DNA of 55,867 bases from an uncultured Dorea sp. (GCA_910588745.1 CAJURK010000015.1:1-55867), one strand, 5' to 3'; shown: positions 7,672-17,198, counted from the stretch's first letter. Notes: generated from the sequence alone by a model not told the origin. Made by a program: numbers and translations.

Positions 7672-9017
7672 AGAGAAGCAGACAGATTACATTAACAGAA
7701 GGACCGATTTTAAGATCGCTGGTTGCGCTGGCGGTGCCGATTATGGCATCGTCGTTCTTAAATACTGTTTACAGCATTACGGACATGGCGTGGATTGGAA
7801 TGCTTGGGTCGAAGGCGGTGGCGGGAGTCGGAGTGGGCGGCATGTATATCTGGCTGTCTCAGGGACTGTCCTCGCTGGCAAGAATGGGCGGGCAAGTCAA
7901 TGTGGCTCAGGCGTTTGGCCGCGGGAGACAAGATGAGGCCGGAGCGTTTGCGAAGGCGGCGCTGCAGATCGTCGTCGTATTTGGACTCTTGTTTGCCCTG
8001 GTCAGCGTGATTTTTACAAAGGAGCTTGTGGCGTTGTTTCATCTGGGAGACGCGCAGGCAGTCCGGTATGCCGAGAGTTATATGAGGATTACCTGCGGAC
8101 TGGTAATATTTTCTTATCTGACGGTGGTGCTGACCGGGATTTACACGGCGCAGGGAGATTCAAAGACGCCGCTTCTGGCAAATGTGATTGGCCTTGTGCT
8201 GAATATGGTGTTGGATCCGGTTTTGATTTTAGGACTTGGCCCATTTCCAAGAATGGAAGTGGACGGCGCGGCTATTGCCACGGTATCTGCGCAGTTTATT
8301 GTAATGATGGTGATGATTCTTGGCGCCGGAAACAGCAGGGGCGAGTATCATGTTCTGAAAGGAATCCGTATTCTGAAGCTGACGGAAAAGAAGTTCTATC
8401 GGGGCGTGTTCCGAATCGGGACGCCGACGGCGATCCAGGGAACGGTATACTGTATGATTTCTATGGCGCTTGCGCGTATGGCGGCGGCATTCGGGCCGGG
8501 CGCGGTGGCGGTGCAGCGTGTGGGAGGCCAGGTGGAGGCGGTGTCATGGAATACGGCGGACGGTTTTGCGGCGGCGATCAACGCGTTTACGGCTCAGAAT
8601 TACGGAGCGGGCCAGATGGAGCGGGTAAGGAACGGTTACCGCATCTCCTTCTGGACCACGGCTGTGTGGGGAGGGTTGATTACCTTGATTTTTCTCTGCT
8701 TTCCGCGGCCGATATCGCAGGTGTTCTTCTACGAGGCGGATGTATTGAGGGAATCCGTCGGGTATCTGAGTATCATAGGAATCGGCGAGGCTTTCATGTG
8801 CGTAGAGCTTATGACGGTAGGGGCGTTGTCCGGCCTGGGTAAGACGAAGCTTTGCAGTGTGATCAGCATCATATTTACCGGGGCAAGGATTCCCTTGGCG
8901 CTGGCGCTTTCCGGGACTGCGCTGGGGTTAAAAGGAATCTGGTGGGCGCTGACGCTGTCCTCTATGGTAAAGGGAATCTTGTTTACGATAGCTTTTCGGT
9001 ATGCGTCCGCGGATTAG
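7668..9017 (+). CDS. MATE family efflux transporter
   Basis: A 449-residue membrane protein with about twelve hydrophobic segments in two halves, starting with the typical TEGPILRSLVALAVPIMASS region and NTVYSITDMAWIG. It belongs to the multidrug and toxin extrusion family, which exports drugs or metabolites in exchange for Na+ or H+. The second half repeats the pattern from about residue 235 (GTPTAIQGTVYCM). The ATG overlaps the stop codon of the selenoprotein gene (ATGA), so its translation probably depends on ribosomes that have passed the selenocysteine codon. The cargo is unknown. The end overlaps by four bases with the convergent gene on the other strand. Confidence 0.92.
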   Translation: MKRSRQITLTEGPILRSLVALAVPIMASSFLNTVYSITDMAWIGMLGSKAVAGVGVGGMYIWLSQGLSSLARMGGQVNVAQAFGRGRQDEAGAFAKAALQIVVVFGLLFALVSVIFTKELVALFHLGDAQAVRYAESYMRITCGLVIFSYLTVVLTGIYTAQGDSKTPLLANVIGLVLNMVLDPVLILGLGPFPRMEVDGAAIATVSAQFIVMMVMILGAGNSRGEYHVLKGIRILKLTEKKFYRGVFRIGTPTAIQGTVYCMISMALARMAAAFGPGAVAVQRVGGQVEAVSWNTADGFAAAINAFTAQNYGAGQMERVRNGYRISFWTTAVWGGLITLIFLCFPRPISQVFFYEADVLRESVGYLSIIGIGEAFMCVELMTVGALSGLGKTKLCSVISIIFTGARIPLALALSGTALGLKGIWWALTLSSMVKGILFTIAFRYASAD

Positions 9018-9889
9018 TAGTATTTTTCATTGGTGAGGATTCCTTCATATTGTTTCTTGTTGAACCGTTTGGTAAATAGCTGGCATTTACACAGGAATAT
9101 GTAATAGATGTTCAGTCCGCATCCCCTCAGCGTCTCGAAGTTCCCCTGGCCTTTCGAGATCAGTACGTCCGCGTTATGGATGATCTCGGAAGCTTCGGAA
9201 GAAATCTTCGGCAGGTAGGTTCCGGTAATCCCGGTTCCGTTTCCGGTAACTGCCGCTATATCAGTCAGTCCCGCTTGAACGGCGTCTTCCATAGTAGCGT
9301 CGTTTAAGGCAGGCATGCCGCGGACAATGATATTTACCTGGATATCCGGGAACCGGGATTGGATAGCCTGAATCAGCAGTTTGTCTAAAACGATCTCGCC
9401 GCAGTTGTCGGTGATATAGGCCAGCCTGCGCGCGGTTTCCAAATCCGCGTACAGTTCCCGGAAGATTTTTTCATCAATTTCCTGGCTGTCAGCTTTTGAC
9501 AGCAGTTCAAATAATGTTTCTCTGTCTACGTTATCTAAGGCGCCGAAATCAATATAATTTCCAGTCATAACATATTGAACCGCCCGCCTGATGGGATCGG
9601 GGGAGCTGCTGATATTAGCGGCGATTGCGGGTTCTTGTTCCAGCATTAATTTGTTAAAGGTCTGTTTGATCTCTGTAAAATCAAAGGTATATCCGAATAG
9701 TTCTTTCTGAAGTTTTAGAATGTAGTCGGTGACGACGGGGGCGCCTTCCTCTGGCTGGACAGAGGACAGGATAGAGAAAACCCGTCTCATATATTCCATC
9801 CGCTCGGCCTCGGTGGAGCTTTCCGGATAGGCTCCTAAAAATTTGTTCGTCATGCATTTTACGCATTCAGAGTTCCATCTTGTAGTCAT
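9014..9889 (-). CDS. ARMT1-like (DUF89) family protein
   Basis: A 291-residue cytoplasmic protein of the DUF89/ARMT1-like family, whose characterised members are metal-dependent phosphatases acting on damaged or over-reactive sugar phosphates. The family's conserved motifs are visible: the N-terminal CVKCM, TDNCGEIVLDK near residue 160 and SKGQGNFETLRG near 245, in which the Asp/Asn and Glu residues bind the metal. Length agrees with short bacterial members. An AGGAGA-type ribosome site precedes the start at 9889. It is convergent with the MATE gene. The substrate cannot be told from sequence. Confidence 0.82.
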   Translation of the reverse strand: MTTRWNSECVKCMTNKFLGAYPESSTEAERMEYMRRVFSILSSVQPEEGAPVVTDYILKLQKELFGYTFDFTEIKQTFNKLMLEQEPAIAANISSSPDPIRRAVQYVMTGNYIDFGALDNVDRETLFELLSKADSQEIDEKIFRELYADLETARRLAYITDNCGEIVLDKLLIQAIQSRFPDIQVNIIVRGMPALNDATMEDAVQAGLTDIAAVTGNGTGITGTYLPKISSEASEIIHNADVLISKGQGNFETLRGCGLNIYYIFLCKCQLFTKRFNKKQYEGILTNEKYY

Positions 9890-9924
9890 TGTATAATCTC
9901 TCCTTTTTAAATGATTTTATTTGT

Positions 9925-9964
9925 AAACTAAACGGCACCATTTTCTGATGGGGTCTAGTTTTTG
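9925..9964. other. Imperfect hairpin in the 9890-10266 gap
   Basis: AAACTA...CCAT, short loop, ATGG...TAGTTTTT forms an interrupted hairpin between two divergently transcribed genes. The rest of this 377-base gap is AT-rich with no convincing ORF; it should hold the promoters of both neighbours. Confidence 0.3.
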
Positions 9965-10266
9965 CATAGTTTTAATTCGTTGCTATTCATTTATGATAAG
10001 GCAGAAAGCTTCTTCGGCAGCAGCTCATCCGTCCAGTTTCTGAAATATGCTCTTTTATGTCTTACTATATACGATTCCTGTAAAATTAACAATGCAATTT
10101 TTCTTTCATTCATTTATTGTTTATACATGATTGGCCTATTATAATGGTTTTTATAAATGTTATAAGCAGTTGACAAATTGCCAATGGTAGTTGGTTGCCT
10201 GCAAAGTGCTTTGTTTGATATTATTTAGAAGAAAGAAGAAGCATTAAGTTTTTAAGGAGAAAATCT

Positions 10267-10629
10267 ATGAATTTCAATGAAAAACTGGTTGAACTGAGGA
10301 AATCGAAGGGCTTATCGCAAGATGAATTTGCTCATAAAATAGGCGTTTCAAGGCAAACCGTATCCAAATGGGAACTGGCGCAAAGTTATCCCGATTTTCA
10401 AAGGCTTGTTTTGCTGGCTGACTATTTTGGGATTTCGCTTGACGCGCTCGTAAAAGATATAGATGTCCAGGATGTAAGGAATAGAAATTTAAGCAATAAA
10501 CAAATATCAGCAATTTATGACGATGTACAAAATGCCAAGTCTACTATTAACACGGTTGTAAATGTCTTGTGTGTTATCGGCGCTGTAGGCATTGTGTTCT
10601 TTCTTTTGTTAGGTATATTTTTGAGATAG
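10267..10629 (+). CDS. XRE family helix-turn-helix regulator with C-terminal membrane segment
   Basis: A 120-residue protein. Residues 1-65 form a Cro/C1-type helix-turn-helix (LVELRKSKGLSQDEFAHKIG, then VSRQTVSKWE), and residues about 95-119 form a hydrophobic helix (VLCVIGAVGIVFFLLLGIF). This layout is common in Firmicutes regulators that sit next to transporter genes. AAGGAG at about 10252-10257 is the ribosome site. The ABC exporter genes start 237 bases downstream, so control of them is a reasonable guess but not shown by any operator I can define. Confidence 0.85.
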   Translation: MNFNEKLVELRKSKGLSQDEFAHKIGVSRQTVSKWELAQSYPDFQRLVLLADYFGISLDALVKDIDVQDVRNRNLSNKQISAIYDDVQNAKSTINTVVNVLCVIGAVGIVFFLLLGIFLR

Positions 10630-10744
10630 AATATAATATTTATTTAGCCGTTGGACGGAGTAAAAAGACGTTGTTTGGGCAGATGTCCTATTCAGATTTG
10701 TAGGATGTTCCTGTTTTACTATTAGCCGCCATGGGGATTAGCTG

Positions 10745-10773
10745 TTGTTTTTTAAGTACTCTTTGTATATAAT
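10745..10773 (+). promoter_or_regulatory. Promoter of the ABC exporter operon
   Basis: TTGTTT (10745-10750), 17 bases, TATAAT (10768-10773). A small GCCC...GGGC hairpin follows in the leader at about 10803. Confidence 0.55.
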
Positions 10774-10866
10774 ACAAGCAGAATTAAGGTAATATGATCG
10801 TATGCCCGGCTGAGAAGGGCGTAAGCGTATAGGGATTCAATCAAACGACATGGAAGGAGCGGGCAA

Positions 10867-12633
10867 ATGCCAGAAAAGAAAAAGGGACGGTTTCATTTAA
10901 TACTGCGGTTTTCCCGGAACGCGAAGGGTTATTTTGCGGTGGTACTGGCGGCGTCGTTTGCGTCAACGGTTCTGAACGCTCTGATTCCTAAGATTTTCAG
11001 CTTTACCATAGACCGGGTGCTGGCTCCGGGAGGGATTCCATATTTAAAAGAGCATTTGTGGCTCTTGTCCCTTTTGGTAGTCGGCATCGCGCTGGCTAAT
11101 GGAATCGCCGTATATCTTTACCGAAGCAATACGGCGAAGGCGGGGGAGACTTTTGCGAAGAATATGAGGGACATGCTGTTCTTCCATGTGCAGCGGCTTC
11201 CCATGAGCTGGCATGGCAGGAACCAGACCGGAGATATCATCCAGCGCTGTACGACGGATGTGGAAACCATTCGGAATTTTGTGGTAACCCAGGCGTTGGA
11301 AGTATTTCGGACGGCTTTTCTGCTGGCGGTGTCTTTGGGGATGATGTTTTCGATGAATCTCAAATTAACGTTGGTGGCGCTTGTTTTTATACCGATTGTT
11401 ATGGCGTATTCTGGAATTTTTTATCAGTTAATTGCCAGGAATTTTACCAACGCGGACGAAGCCGAAGGGGAATTGTCTACGGTAGTGCAGGAAAACGCTA
11501 CCGGAGTTCGGGTAGTGCGGGCCTTTGGCAGAGAACAGTTTGAAATCAGCCGGTTTGATGAGAAGAACCGCGTCTTTGCAAGGCTCTGGATTAAGCTGGG
11601 AACCTTGTCAGGTCTTTACTGGGGCGTGGGGGAACTGATTACCGGGTTCCAGGTGATCTTTATAATTACCATGGGAGCCGTGGAAGCGGTGCATGGGAAC
11701 ATTACCGCAGGAGAATTTATTGCCTTTGCTTCCTATAATACAACGCTGGTATGGCCGGTGAGAAGCCTGGGGCGTATCCTGTCGGAAATGAGCAAGGCGG
11801 GCGTATCCTTTGACCGGGTGAACTACATTCTGGATTCCGCCGAGGAAGATATGGCGGAAACCGGAAAAGAACCGGAGCATATGGATATTACCCTGGAGCA
11901 TGTAACCTTCGGATATGGGAATGGCGGAAATGTCCTGGAGGACGTATGCGTCCACATTCAAGAAGGCGCAACTTATGGAATCTTAGGGGGAACTGGGAGC
12001 GGAAAGTCTACCATCGTACACCTTCTGGACAGGCTTTACGACCTGGAGGGAGGAGTGATTCGCATTGGAGGCGCGGATATCCGGGACATTTCCAGGGGAT
12101 GGCTGCGGGAGCATATCGGCGTGGTATTGCAGGAGCCGTTTCTCTTTTCCAGAACCATCCGGGAAAATATTGCGGCTGCGAACCCGTCGGCGTCTATGGA
12201 AGAAATCAGGGAAGCGGCGCGGACTGCCTGCGTGGACGATGCGATTATGGGGTTTCCGGACGGTTATGAGACGATGGTAGGAGAGCGGGGCGTGACCTTA
12301 TCCGGCGGCCAGAGGCAACGTATAGCCATCGCTAGAATGCTGCTGGCAAAGGCGCCGGTTATGGTGTTTGATGATTCCCTGTCCGCGGTGGATGCGGAGA
12401 CCGATTCCAGAATTCGGACGGCGCTTAAGGAGAAGATGAAGGACGCTACGGTGATCCTGATTTCCCACCGCATTACAACGCTGATGGAAGCAGACCAGAT
12501 TCTGGTGCTGAACCATGGAAGGGTTGAGGAGATAGGGACGCATCTGGAGCTTTGCCGGAACGGAGGAATTTACCAAAAGATTTACGAGATACAGATGAAC
12601 CAGGACGATAGACGGCTTCTGGAAGAGGGGTAA
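10867..12633 (+). CDS. ABC exporter half-transporter, subunit A (degenerate Walker B)
   Basis: A 588-residue protein with six membrane helices (about residues 15-310) fused to an ATPase domain. Walker A is GGTGSGKST and the signature LSGGQRQR is canonical. Walker B ends MVFDDSLSAVD, with Asp in place of the catalytic Glu. This is the pattern of the subunit that brings the degenerate ATP site in heterodimeric exporters such as BmrCD or TM287/288. It exports drugs, lipids or peptides; the cargo is unknown. The ribosome site GGAG precedes ATG 10867. The partner subunit follows after 55 bases. Confidence 0.92.
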   Translation: MPEKKKGRFHLILRFSRNAKGYFAVVLAASFASTVLNALIPKIFSFTIDRVLAPGGIPYLKEHLWLLSLLVVGIALANGIAVYLYRSNTAKAGETFAKNMRDMLFFHVQRLPMSWHGRNQTGDIIQRCTTDVETIRNFVVTQALEVFRTAFLLAVSLGMMFSMNLKLTLVALVFIPIVMAYSGIFYQLIARNFTNADEAEGELSTVVQENATGVRVVRAFGREQFEISRFDEKNRVFARLWIKLGTLSGLYWGVGELITGFQVIFIITMGAVEAVHGNITAGEFIAFASYNTTLVWPVRSLGRILSEMSKAGVSFDRVNYILDSAEEDMAETGKEPEHMDITLEHVTFGYGNGGNVLEDVCVHIQEGATYGILGGTGSGKSTIVHLLDRLYDLEGGVIRIGGADIRDISRGWLREHIGVVLQEPFLFSRTIRENIAAANPSASMEEIREAARTACVDDAIMGFPDGYETMVGERGVTLSGGQRQRIAIARMLLAKAPVMVFDDSLSAVDAETDSRIRTALKEKMKDATVILISHRITTLMEADQILVLNHGRVEEIGTHLELCRNGGIYQKIYEIQMNQDDRRLLEEG

Positions 12634-12688
12634 TGCAGGGAGCCGGCTTTATGCGGCGGAAGCGTATCAGTTGAAGGAGACAGGACGG

Positions 12689-14509
12689 ATGGAAAAGAAA
12701 GAGAAGGAGAACCAGAATTTTAGCTTAACGGTGTGGAAAAAGATGCTGCCTTTTTTCCGGCCTTACTATCGCTATTTTGTAACTACCGTCAGCCTGAATG
12801 TGCTTCTGGTGCTGATGGATGTGGGAATCCCATTGTTTCAGAGCTATGCGATTGATCAGTTTATCGTGCCGAATACCTTGGAAGGAATCGGCGTGTTTGC
12901 GGTGATCTATGGGCTGGCAATCCTGATGCAGACGGTCAGCCTCTTTTTCAGCGTCCGGGCGGCGATCCACATTGAGATGAATGTTGGAAAGGACTTGAAG
13001 CGGGCGCAGTTTGTTCATCTGCAGAAACTTTCTTTTTCCTATTATAATACGACGCCGGTGGGATATATTCACGCAAGGGTAATGAGCGATACCCTAAAAA
13101 TTGCTACGGTTCTGGCCTGGGGGCTTGTGGATATGTTTTGGGCGTTTGCCTATGTGGCCGGCGTATTTGGGATTATGTTTGTGCTGAATTGGCGGCTTGC
13201 GCTGATCGTGCTGCTGGTGGTGCCGTTTCTTGCTCTGATTACGGCCTTTTTCCAAAAACGGATGCTGGTCTGGAACCGGAAAATACGGGAGACCAATTCT
13301 GAGATAACCGGCGCCTTTAACGAGGGGATTACCGGAGTGCAGACCAGCAAAACCCTGGGAATGGAACGGCTGAACGACAAGGCGTTCCAGGAGATTACCG
13401 GACGGATGAAAGGAAGCTCTATGACGCTCGCCAAGCTAACTGCGGTCTACATGCCGCTGATTCTCTTCTTTAGTTCTATGGTAACGGCATTTGTGCTGGC
13501 AAGAGGCGGATATTTCGTACAGAATCAACTGATTGCGCTGGGTACGCTGTCTGTATTCCTATCCTACGCGGTAGGAATTTTTGAGCCGATCCAGCAGCTT
13601 GCAAGACTTCTGTCAGATCTGATATCCTGCCAGGCGAATATAGAGCGGGTGACAGGACTCTTAGAGCAGGAGCCGAATATTACCGACTCGCCGGAGGTAA
13701 GGGAGAAATACGGCGACGCTATGCATCCGAAAAAGGAAAACTGGGAACCGATTGTCGGTGACATTGAATTTCGGGACGTGACCTTCTGCTATCCTGACGG
13801 AAAAGAAAATGTGCTGGAACACTTTAATTTAAAGATTCCCGCCGGAACAACCGTGGCGGTGGTAGGGGATACGGGAGCAGGAAAATCGACGATCGTCAAT
13901 CTGGCAGGACGGTTCTTTGAGCCTACAGAGGGACAGATTCTCATTGACGGCAAAGACTACAGGGAGCGTTCCCAGCTCTGGCTTCACAGCCAGATCGGGT
14001 ATGTGCTGCAGAACCCCCATCTGTTTTCCGGGACAATCCGGGAGAATATCCGGTATGGACGGCTGGAGGCGACGGATGCGGAAGTGGAGGAAGCGGCGAG
14101 GAGGGTTTCGGCAGACCAGGTCATCGCCCGGCTGGAAAAGGGCTATGATACCGATGTGGGAGAGGGCGGCGGCCGGCTGTCAACGGGGGAAAAGCAGCTC
14201 ATTTCATTTGCCAGGGCAATTCTTGCAAAGCCTGCGATTTTTGTGCTGGATGAGGCGACCTCTTCGATTGATACCTGGACGGAGCAACTGATTCAGAAAG
14301 CGACGGATCTGCTGTTAAAAGACCATACGTCCTTTATGATCGCGCACAGGCTTTCAACGGTGCGGAACGCGGATATAATCCTGGTGATGAAGGATGGGAA
14401 AATTGTCGAACAGGGAGATCACAAGGAACTGATCAGGAAAAAGGGGCAGTATTATAGGCTGTATTCCAAACAGTTTGAGGAAGAGCGGGTATTGGAGGTA
14501 TTTCAGTGA
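12689..14509 (+). CDS. ABC exporter half-transporter, subunit B (catalytic Walker B)
   Basis: A 606-residue partner of the preceding protein with the same membrane-plus-ATPase layout. Walker A is GDTGAGKST and Walker B FVLDEATSSID keeps the catalytic Glu, while the signature is altered to LSTGEKQ. Together with subunit A this gives one consensus site (this Walker A/B with subunit A's LSGGQ) and one degenerate site, the hallmark of heterodimeric exporters. AAGGAG at 12674-12679 lies nine bases before ATG 12689; the frame is open to a TTG at 12671, but that would place the ribosome site inside the gene. Confidence 0.92.
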   Translation: MEKKEKENQNFSLTVWKKMLPFFRPYYRYFVTTVSLNVLLVLMDVGIPLFQSYAIDQFIVPNTLEGIGVFAVIYGLAILMQTVSLFFSVRAAIHIEMNVGKDLKRAQFVHLQKLSFSYYNTTPVGYIHARVMSDTLKIATVLAWGLVDMFWAFAYVAGVFGIMFVLNWRLALIVLLVVPFLALITAFFQKRMLVWNRKIRETNSEITGAFNEGITGVQTSKTLGMERLNDKAFQEITGRMKGSSMTLAKLTAVYMPLILFFSSMVTAFVLARGGYFVQNQLIALGTLSVFLSYAVGIFEPIQQLARLLSDLISCQANIERVTGLLEQEPNITDSPEVREKYGDAMHPKKENWEPIVGDIEFRDVTFCYPDGKENVLEHFNLKIPAGTTVAVVGDTGAGKSTIVNLAGRFFEPTEGQILIDGKDYRERSQLWLHSQIGYVLQNPHLFSGTIRENIRYGRLEATDAEVEEAARRVSADQVIARLEKGYDTDVGEGGGRLSTGEKQLISFARAILAKPAIFVLDEATSSIDTWTEQLIQKATDLLLKDHTSFMIAHRLSTVRNADIILVMKDGKIVEQGDHKELIRKKGQYYRLYSKQFEEERVLEVFQ

Positions 14510-14646
14510 AGCAGGAGATGGATTAAGAGAGCGCGGAGGTAAAATAATATTGCGTTCTTCATATGGCGGAATGTTCTATGGAATCGCAGAAAGCGCATAT
14601 AAAGCTAAATAATTGTGCAAAGCATTGAAAATTATAGTGCAAAGGT

Positions 14647-14675
14647 TTGACAAGCGTAAACGAAAAGGGTATACT
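14647..14675 (+). promoter_or_regulatory. Promoter of ptsHI
   Basis: TTGACA (14647-14652), 17 bases, TATACT (14670-14675): nearly consensus vegetative promoter, about 80 bases ahead of the HPr start. Confidence 0.8.
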
Positions 14676-14757
14676 TAGAAGTAACAATGTGTATAGTTAT
14701 GACTGGGACTTTACACAGAATATTAAGCAAATATAACAATAAGGGAGGACGATATCA

Positions 14758-15021
14758 ATGGTATCTCAAAAAGTAACAATCTCAAATCCTACAGGAATTC
14801 ACGCTAGACCGGCGGCAACACTGGCTAAGACAGCAGCTCCGTTCAAATCAAACGTTATTTTGGTTGTCGGAGAGAAGAGACTTCAGGCTAAGAGCGTTTT
14901 AAACCTTATGTCAGCAGCTATCAAATGCGGAACAGAGATCACAGTTGAGTGTGACGGAGAAGACGAGGCAGAGGCTCTCAAGACAGTAATTGATGCAATT
15001 GAAAGTGGATTAGGAGAGTAA
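14758..15021 (+). CDS. ptsH: Phosphocarrier protein HPr
   Basis: An 87-residue general PTS protein that passes phosphate from Enzyme I to the sugar-specific EIIA domains. The active site NPTGIHARPA places the phospho-histidine at residue 15 with R17. Ser46, the site of HPr kinase in Firmicutes, is present in AKSVLNLM, so it can probably also take part in catabolite control. GGGAGG about 10 bases upstream marks the start. Enzyme I follows after one base. The two mannitol-type PTS systems encoded further along would depend on it. Confidence 0.97.
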   Translation: MVSQKVTISNPTGIHARPAATLAKTAAPFKSNVILVVGEKRLQAKSVLNLMSAAIKCGTEITVECDGEDEAEALKTVIDAIESGLGE

Positions 15022-15022
15022 G

Positions 15023-16627
15023 ATGGAACAGATTCGCGTTGAGAAGACGGCGTCGAGAGGTATTGCCGTTGAGAAGATTTATTTGTATCTTGAGCCGGAT
15101 TTGACGCCAGATACTGCTTCTATTACAGAGGATCAGGTTCAGGCTGAGATTGATAAGTTTGCCGCTTCTAAGGCGGCGGTTATTGCTGAACTGAATAAGC
15201 TGGCGGAACAGAACGAGATCTTTGCGGCGCATCTGGAGATTGCAGATGATTTTATGCTGCAGGACGGAGTCGAAGGCAGAATCAAGAATGACAAGAAGAA
15301 TGTCCAGCAGGCAGTCAGCGAGACCATAGATGAGTTCGCTATGATTTTTGCATCTATGGATGATGAGTACATGAAGGAAAGGGCGGCGGACGTAAGGGAT
15401 ATCGGCAAGCGTCTGCTGGCCGGAGTCAAGGGCGTGAAGCTTCCTGACTTAGGAGGGATTACGGAACCGGTTGTAGTTATGGCTCGGGATATGTATCCTT
15501 CTGATACAGTTAAGATCAATCCTTCATTGGTAAAAGGTATTATTACAGAGGAAGGCGGCGTAACAAGCCATGTTTCCATTATTGCCAAGAGCCTGGGCAT
15601 CCCAACTCTGGTAGGCGTAAAAGGTATTCTGTCTAAAGTTGAGGACGGCGAGTTTATCTGCATGGACGCAAGCGAAGGCGTTATCGTTGTAAAGCCGGAC
15701 GAAGCTACGGAGAAGGAATATCTTGCAAAGAAAGAGGCTTATGAGCAGGAGAGAATTCGTCTTGAGGGATTGAGAAATACTCCGGCTGTGACCAAAGAAG
15801 GCAAGAGAATTTATCTGTGTGCAAACGTAGGGAACGTACAGGATATTCGGAACGCACTGCCGATGAATATCGACGGCGTCGGGCTGTTCCGAAGCGAGTT
15901 CTTGTATATGCAGAATACGCATTTCCCGACAGAGGAAGAGCAGTTTGCAGTATACAAAGAAGCGGCGGAGCTGGCGTCGCAGGAACTGACGATCCGTACG
16001 CTGGATATCGGCGGAGATAAAGAGCTGTCCTACTATGAATTTGAGAAAGAGGAGAATCCGTTCCTTGGATGGAGGGCAATCCGTATTTCTCTGGATATGA
16101 AAGATATGTTCAAGGAGCAGCTTCGCGCGATCCTTCGCGCAAGCGCGTTTGGCCATGTGAGGATTATGTTCCCAATGATTATTTCAATGGATGAGCTGAT
16201 TGAGGCGAAGGCCGTTGTTGAGGAATGCAAGAAAGAACTGGACGAACGGGGACAGGTATATGATAAAGATATTGAGATGGGTATGATGATCGAGACTCCG
16301 GCAAGCGTTCTGCTTGCAGACGAGTTTGCGAAGGAAGCAGATTTCTTCAGTATCGGTACGAACGATCTAACACAGTATATTCTGGTAGTTGACAGAGGCA
16401 ATAAGAAGATTGCTAAGAAGTACAATTACTTTAGCCCGGCGGTTCTGAAAGCAATTGGCAGCGTAATTGAAGCCGGCCACAGAGAGGGCATTAAGGTTGG
16501 TATGTGCGGCGAGATGGCGGGAGATCAGAAGGCGGTTGAGACGCTTTTGGAACTTGGACTGGATGAATTCAGTATGTCGGCCGGAAGTATCGACTATGTA
16601 AGAGAGCAGATTCTGAACAGGAAGTAA
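15023..16627 (+). CDS. ptsI: PTS Enzyme I (phosphoenolpyruvate-protein phosphotransferase)
   Basis: A 534-residue cytoplasmic enzyme that takes phosphate from PEP and hands it to HPr. Order: N-terminal swivelling domain with the phospho-histidine in GGVTSHVSIIAKSLGIP (H183), then the PEP-binding barrel with GLFRSEFLYM, IRTLDIGGDKEL and the catalytic MCGEMAGD region. The protein ends shortly after LDEFSMSAGS, about 30 residues earlier than E. coli or Bacillus Enzyme I, so the last helices of the dimerising barrel are shortened. All catalytic motifs are intact. It is in an operon with ptsH, and a weak hairpin at 16639-16684 may end transcription. Confidence 0.95.
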   Translation: MEQIRVEKTASRGIAVEKIYLYLEPDLTPDTASITEDQVQAEIDKFAASKAAVIAELNKLAEQNEIFAAHLEIADDFMLQDGVEGRIKNDKKNVQQAVSETIDEFAMIFASMDDEYMKERAADVRDIGKRLLAGVKGVKLPDLGGITEPVVVMARDMYPSDTVKINPSLVKGIITEEGGVTSHVSIIAKSLGIPTLVGVKGILSKVEDGEFICMDASEGVIVVKPDEATEKEYLAKKEAYEQERIRLEGLRNTPAVTKEGKRIYLCANVGNVQDIRNALPMNIDGVGLFRSEFLYMQNTHFPTEEEQFAVYKEAAELASQELTIRTLDIGGDKELSYYEFEKEENPFLGWRAIRISLDMKDMFKEQLRAILRASAFGHVRIMFPMIISMDELIEAKAVVEECKKELDERGQVYDKDIEMGMMIETPASVLLADEFAKEADFFSIGTNDLTQYILVVDRGNKKIAKKYNYFSPAVLKAIGSVIEAGHREGIKVGMCGEMAGDQKAVETLLELGLDEFSMSAGSIDYVREQILNRK

Positions 16628-16638
16628 TACGGTGAAAG

Positions 16639-16684
16639 TAAACAGGCGGTGTGAGGAGGTATTCTCTGCATCGTCTGTTTTGTT
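16639..16684 (+). terminator. Likely terminator of ptsHI
   Basis: AAACAGGCGGTG pairs with CATCGTCTGTTT using G-U pairs, followed by TGTT; the stem is imperfect. Confidence 0.45.
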
Positions 16685-16733
16685 ACCTGGAAATCATTTT
16701 TAGGAAACTAAGACAGGCTAGGAGGGGGATTGA

Positions 16734-17198
16734 ATGGGGAAAATGACGGTGTACCATGGAAGCTATGCAGTCATCAGAAGACCTAGGATCATAAGGGGCA
16801 GGAATACAAAGGATTTCGGGCCGGGGTTTTATTGTACCGTTATTCGCGAGCAGGCGGAACGATGGGCCAGGCGATACGATACATCATTTGTAAATACTTA
16901 TACTGTTTATATGAATACAAATTTGCGCATATTAGAATTTAAAGATATGACAGAAGAATGGCTGGACTTTATTATTAATTGCCGCAATCAAATTGGGCAT
17001 ACTTATGATATTGTTATCGGCGCAATGGCAAATGATCAGATTTATAATTATATTGCGGATTATATTGACGGTATTATTACGCGCGAGCAATTCTGGTCTT
17101 TGGCTAGGTTTAAATATCCGACACATCAGATCAATTTTTGTACGCCGGAAGCATTAGGATGTTTAGAATTTGTGTGCGGCAGGGAGGTACTGAGATGA
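16734..17198 (+). CDS. DUF3990 domain protein, putative ADP-ribosyltransferase-like toxin
   Basis: A 154-residue protein. The N-terminal VYHGS (residues 6-10), then DFGPGFYCT (28-35) and a following helix EQAERWARR match the DUF3990 family, which resembles ADP-ribosyltransferase folds (HG near the start, GxY in the second block). GGAGG at 16721-16725 sets the start. Its stop overlaps by ATGA the next gene, a DUF3791-type protein that commonly accompanies DUF3990 genes. The toxin role and the chemistry are inference from family and gene pairing; I cannot name a target. Confidence 0.72.
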   Translation: MGKMTVYHGSYAVIRRPRIIRGRNTKDFGPGFYCTVIREQAERWARRYDTSFVNTYTVYMNTNLRILEFKDMTEEWLDFIINCRNQIGHTYDIVIGAMANDQIYNYIADYIDGIITREQFWSLARFKYPTHQINFCTPEALGCLEFVCGREVLR

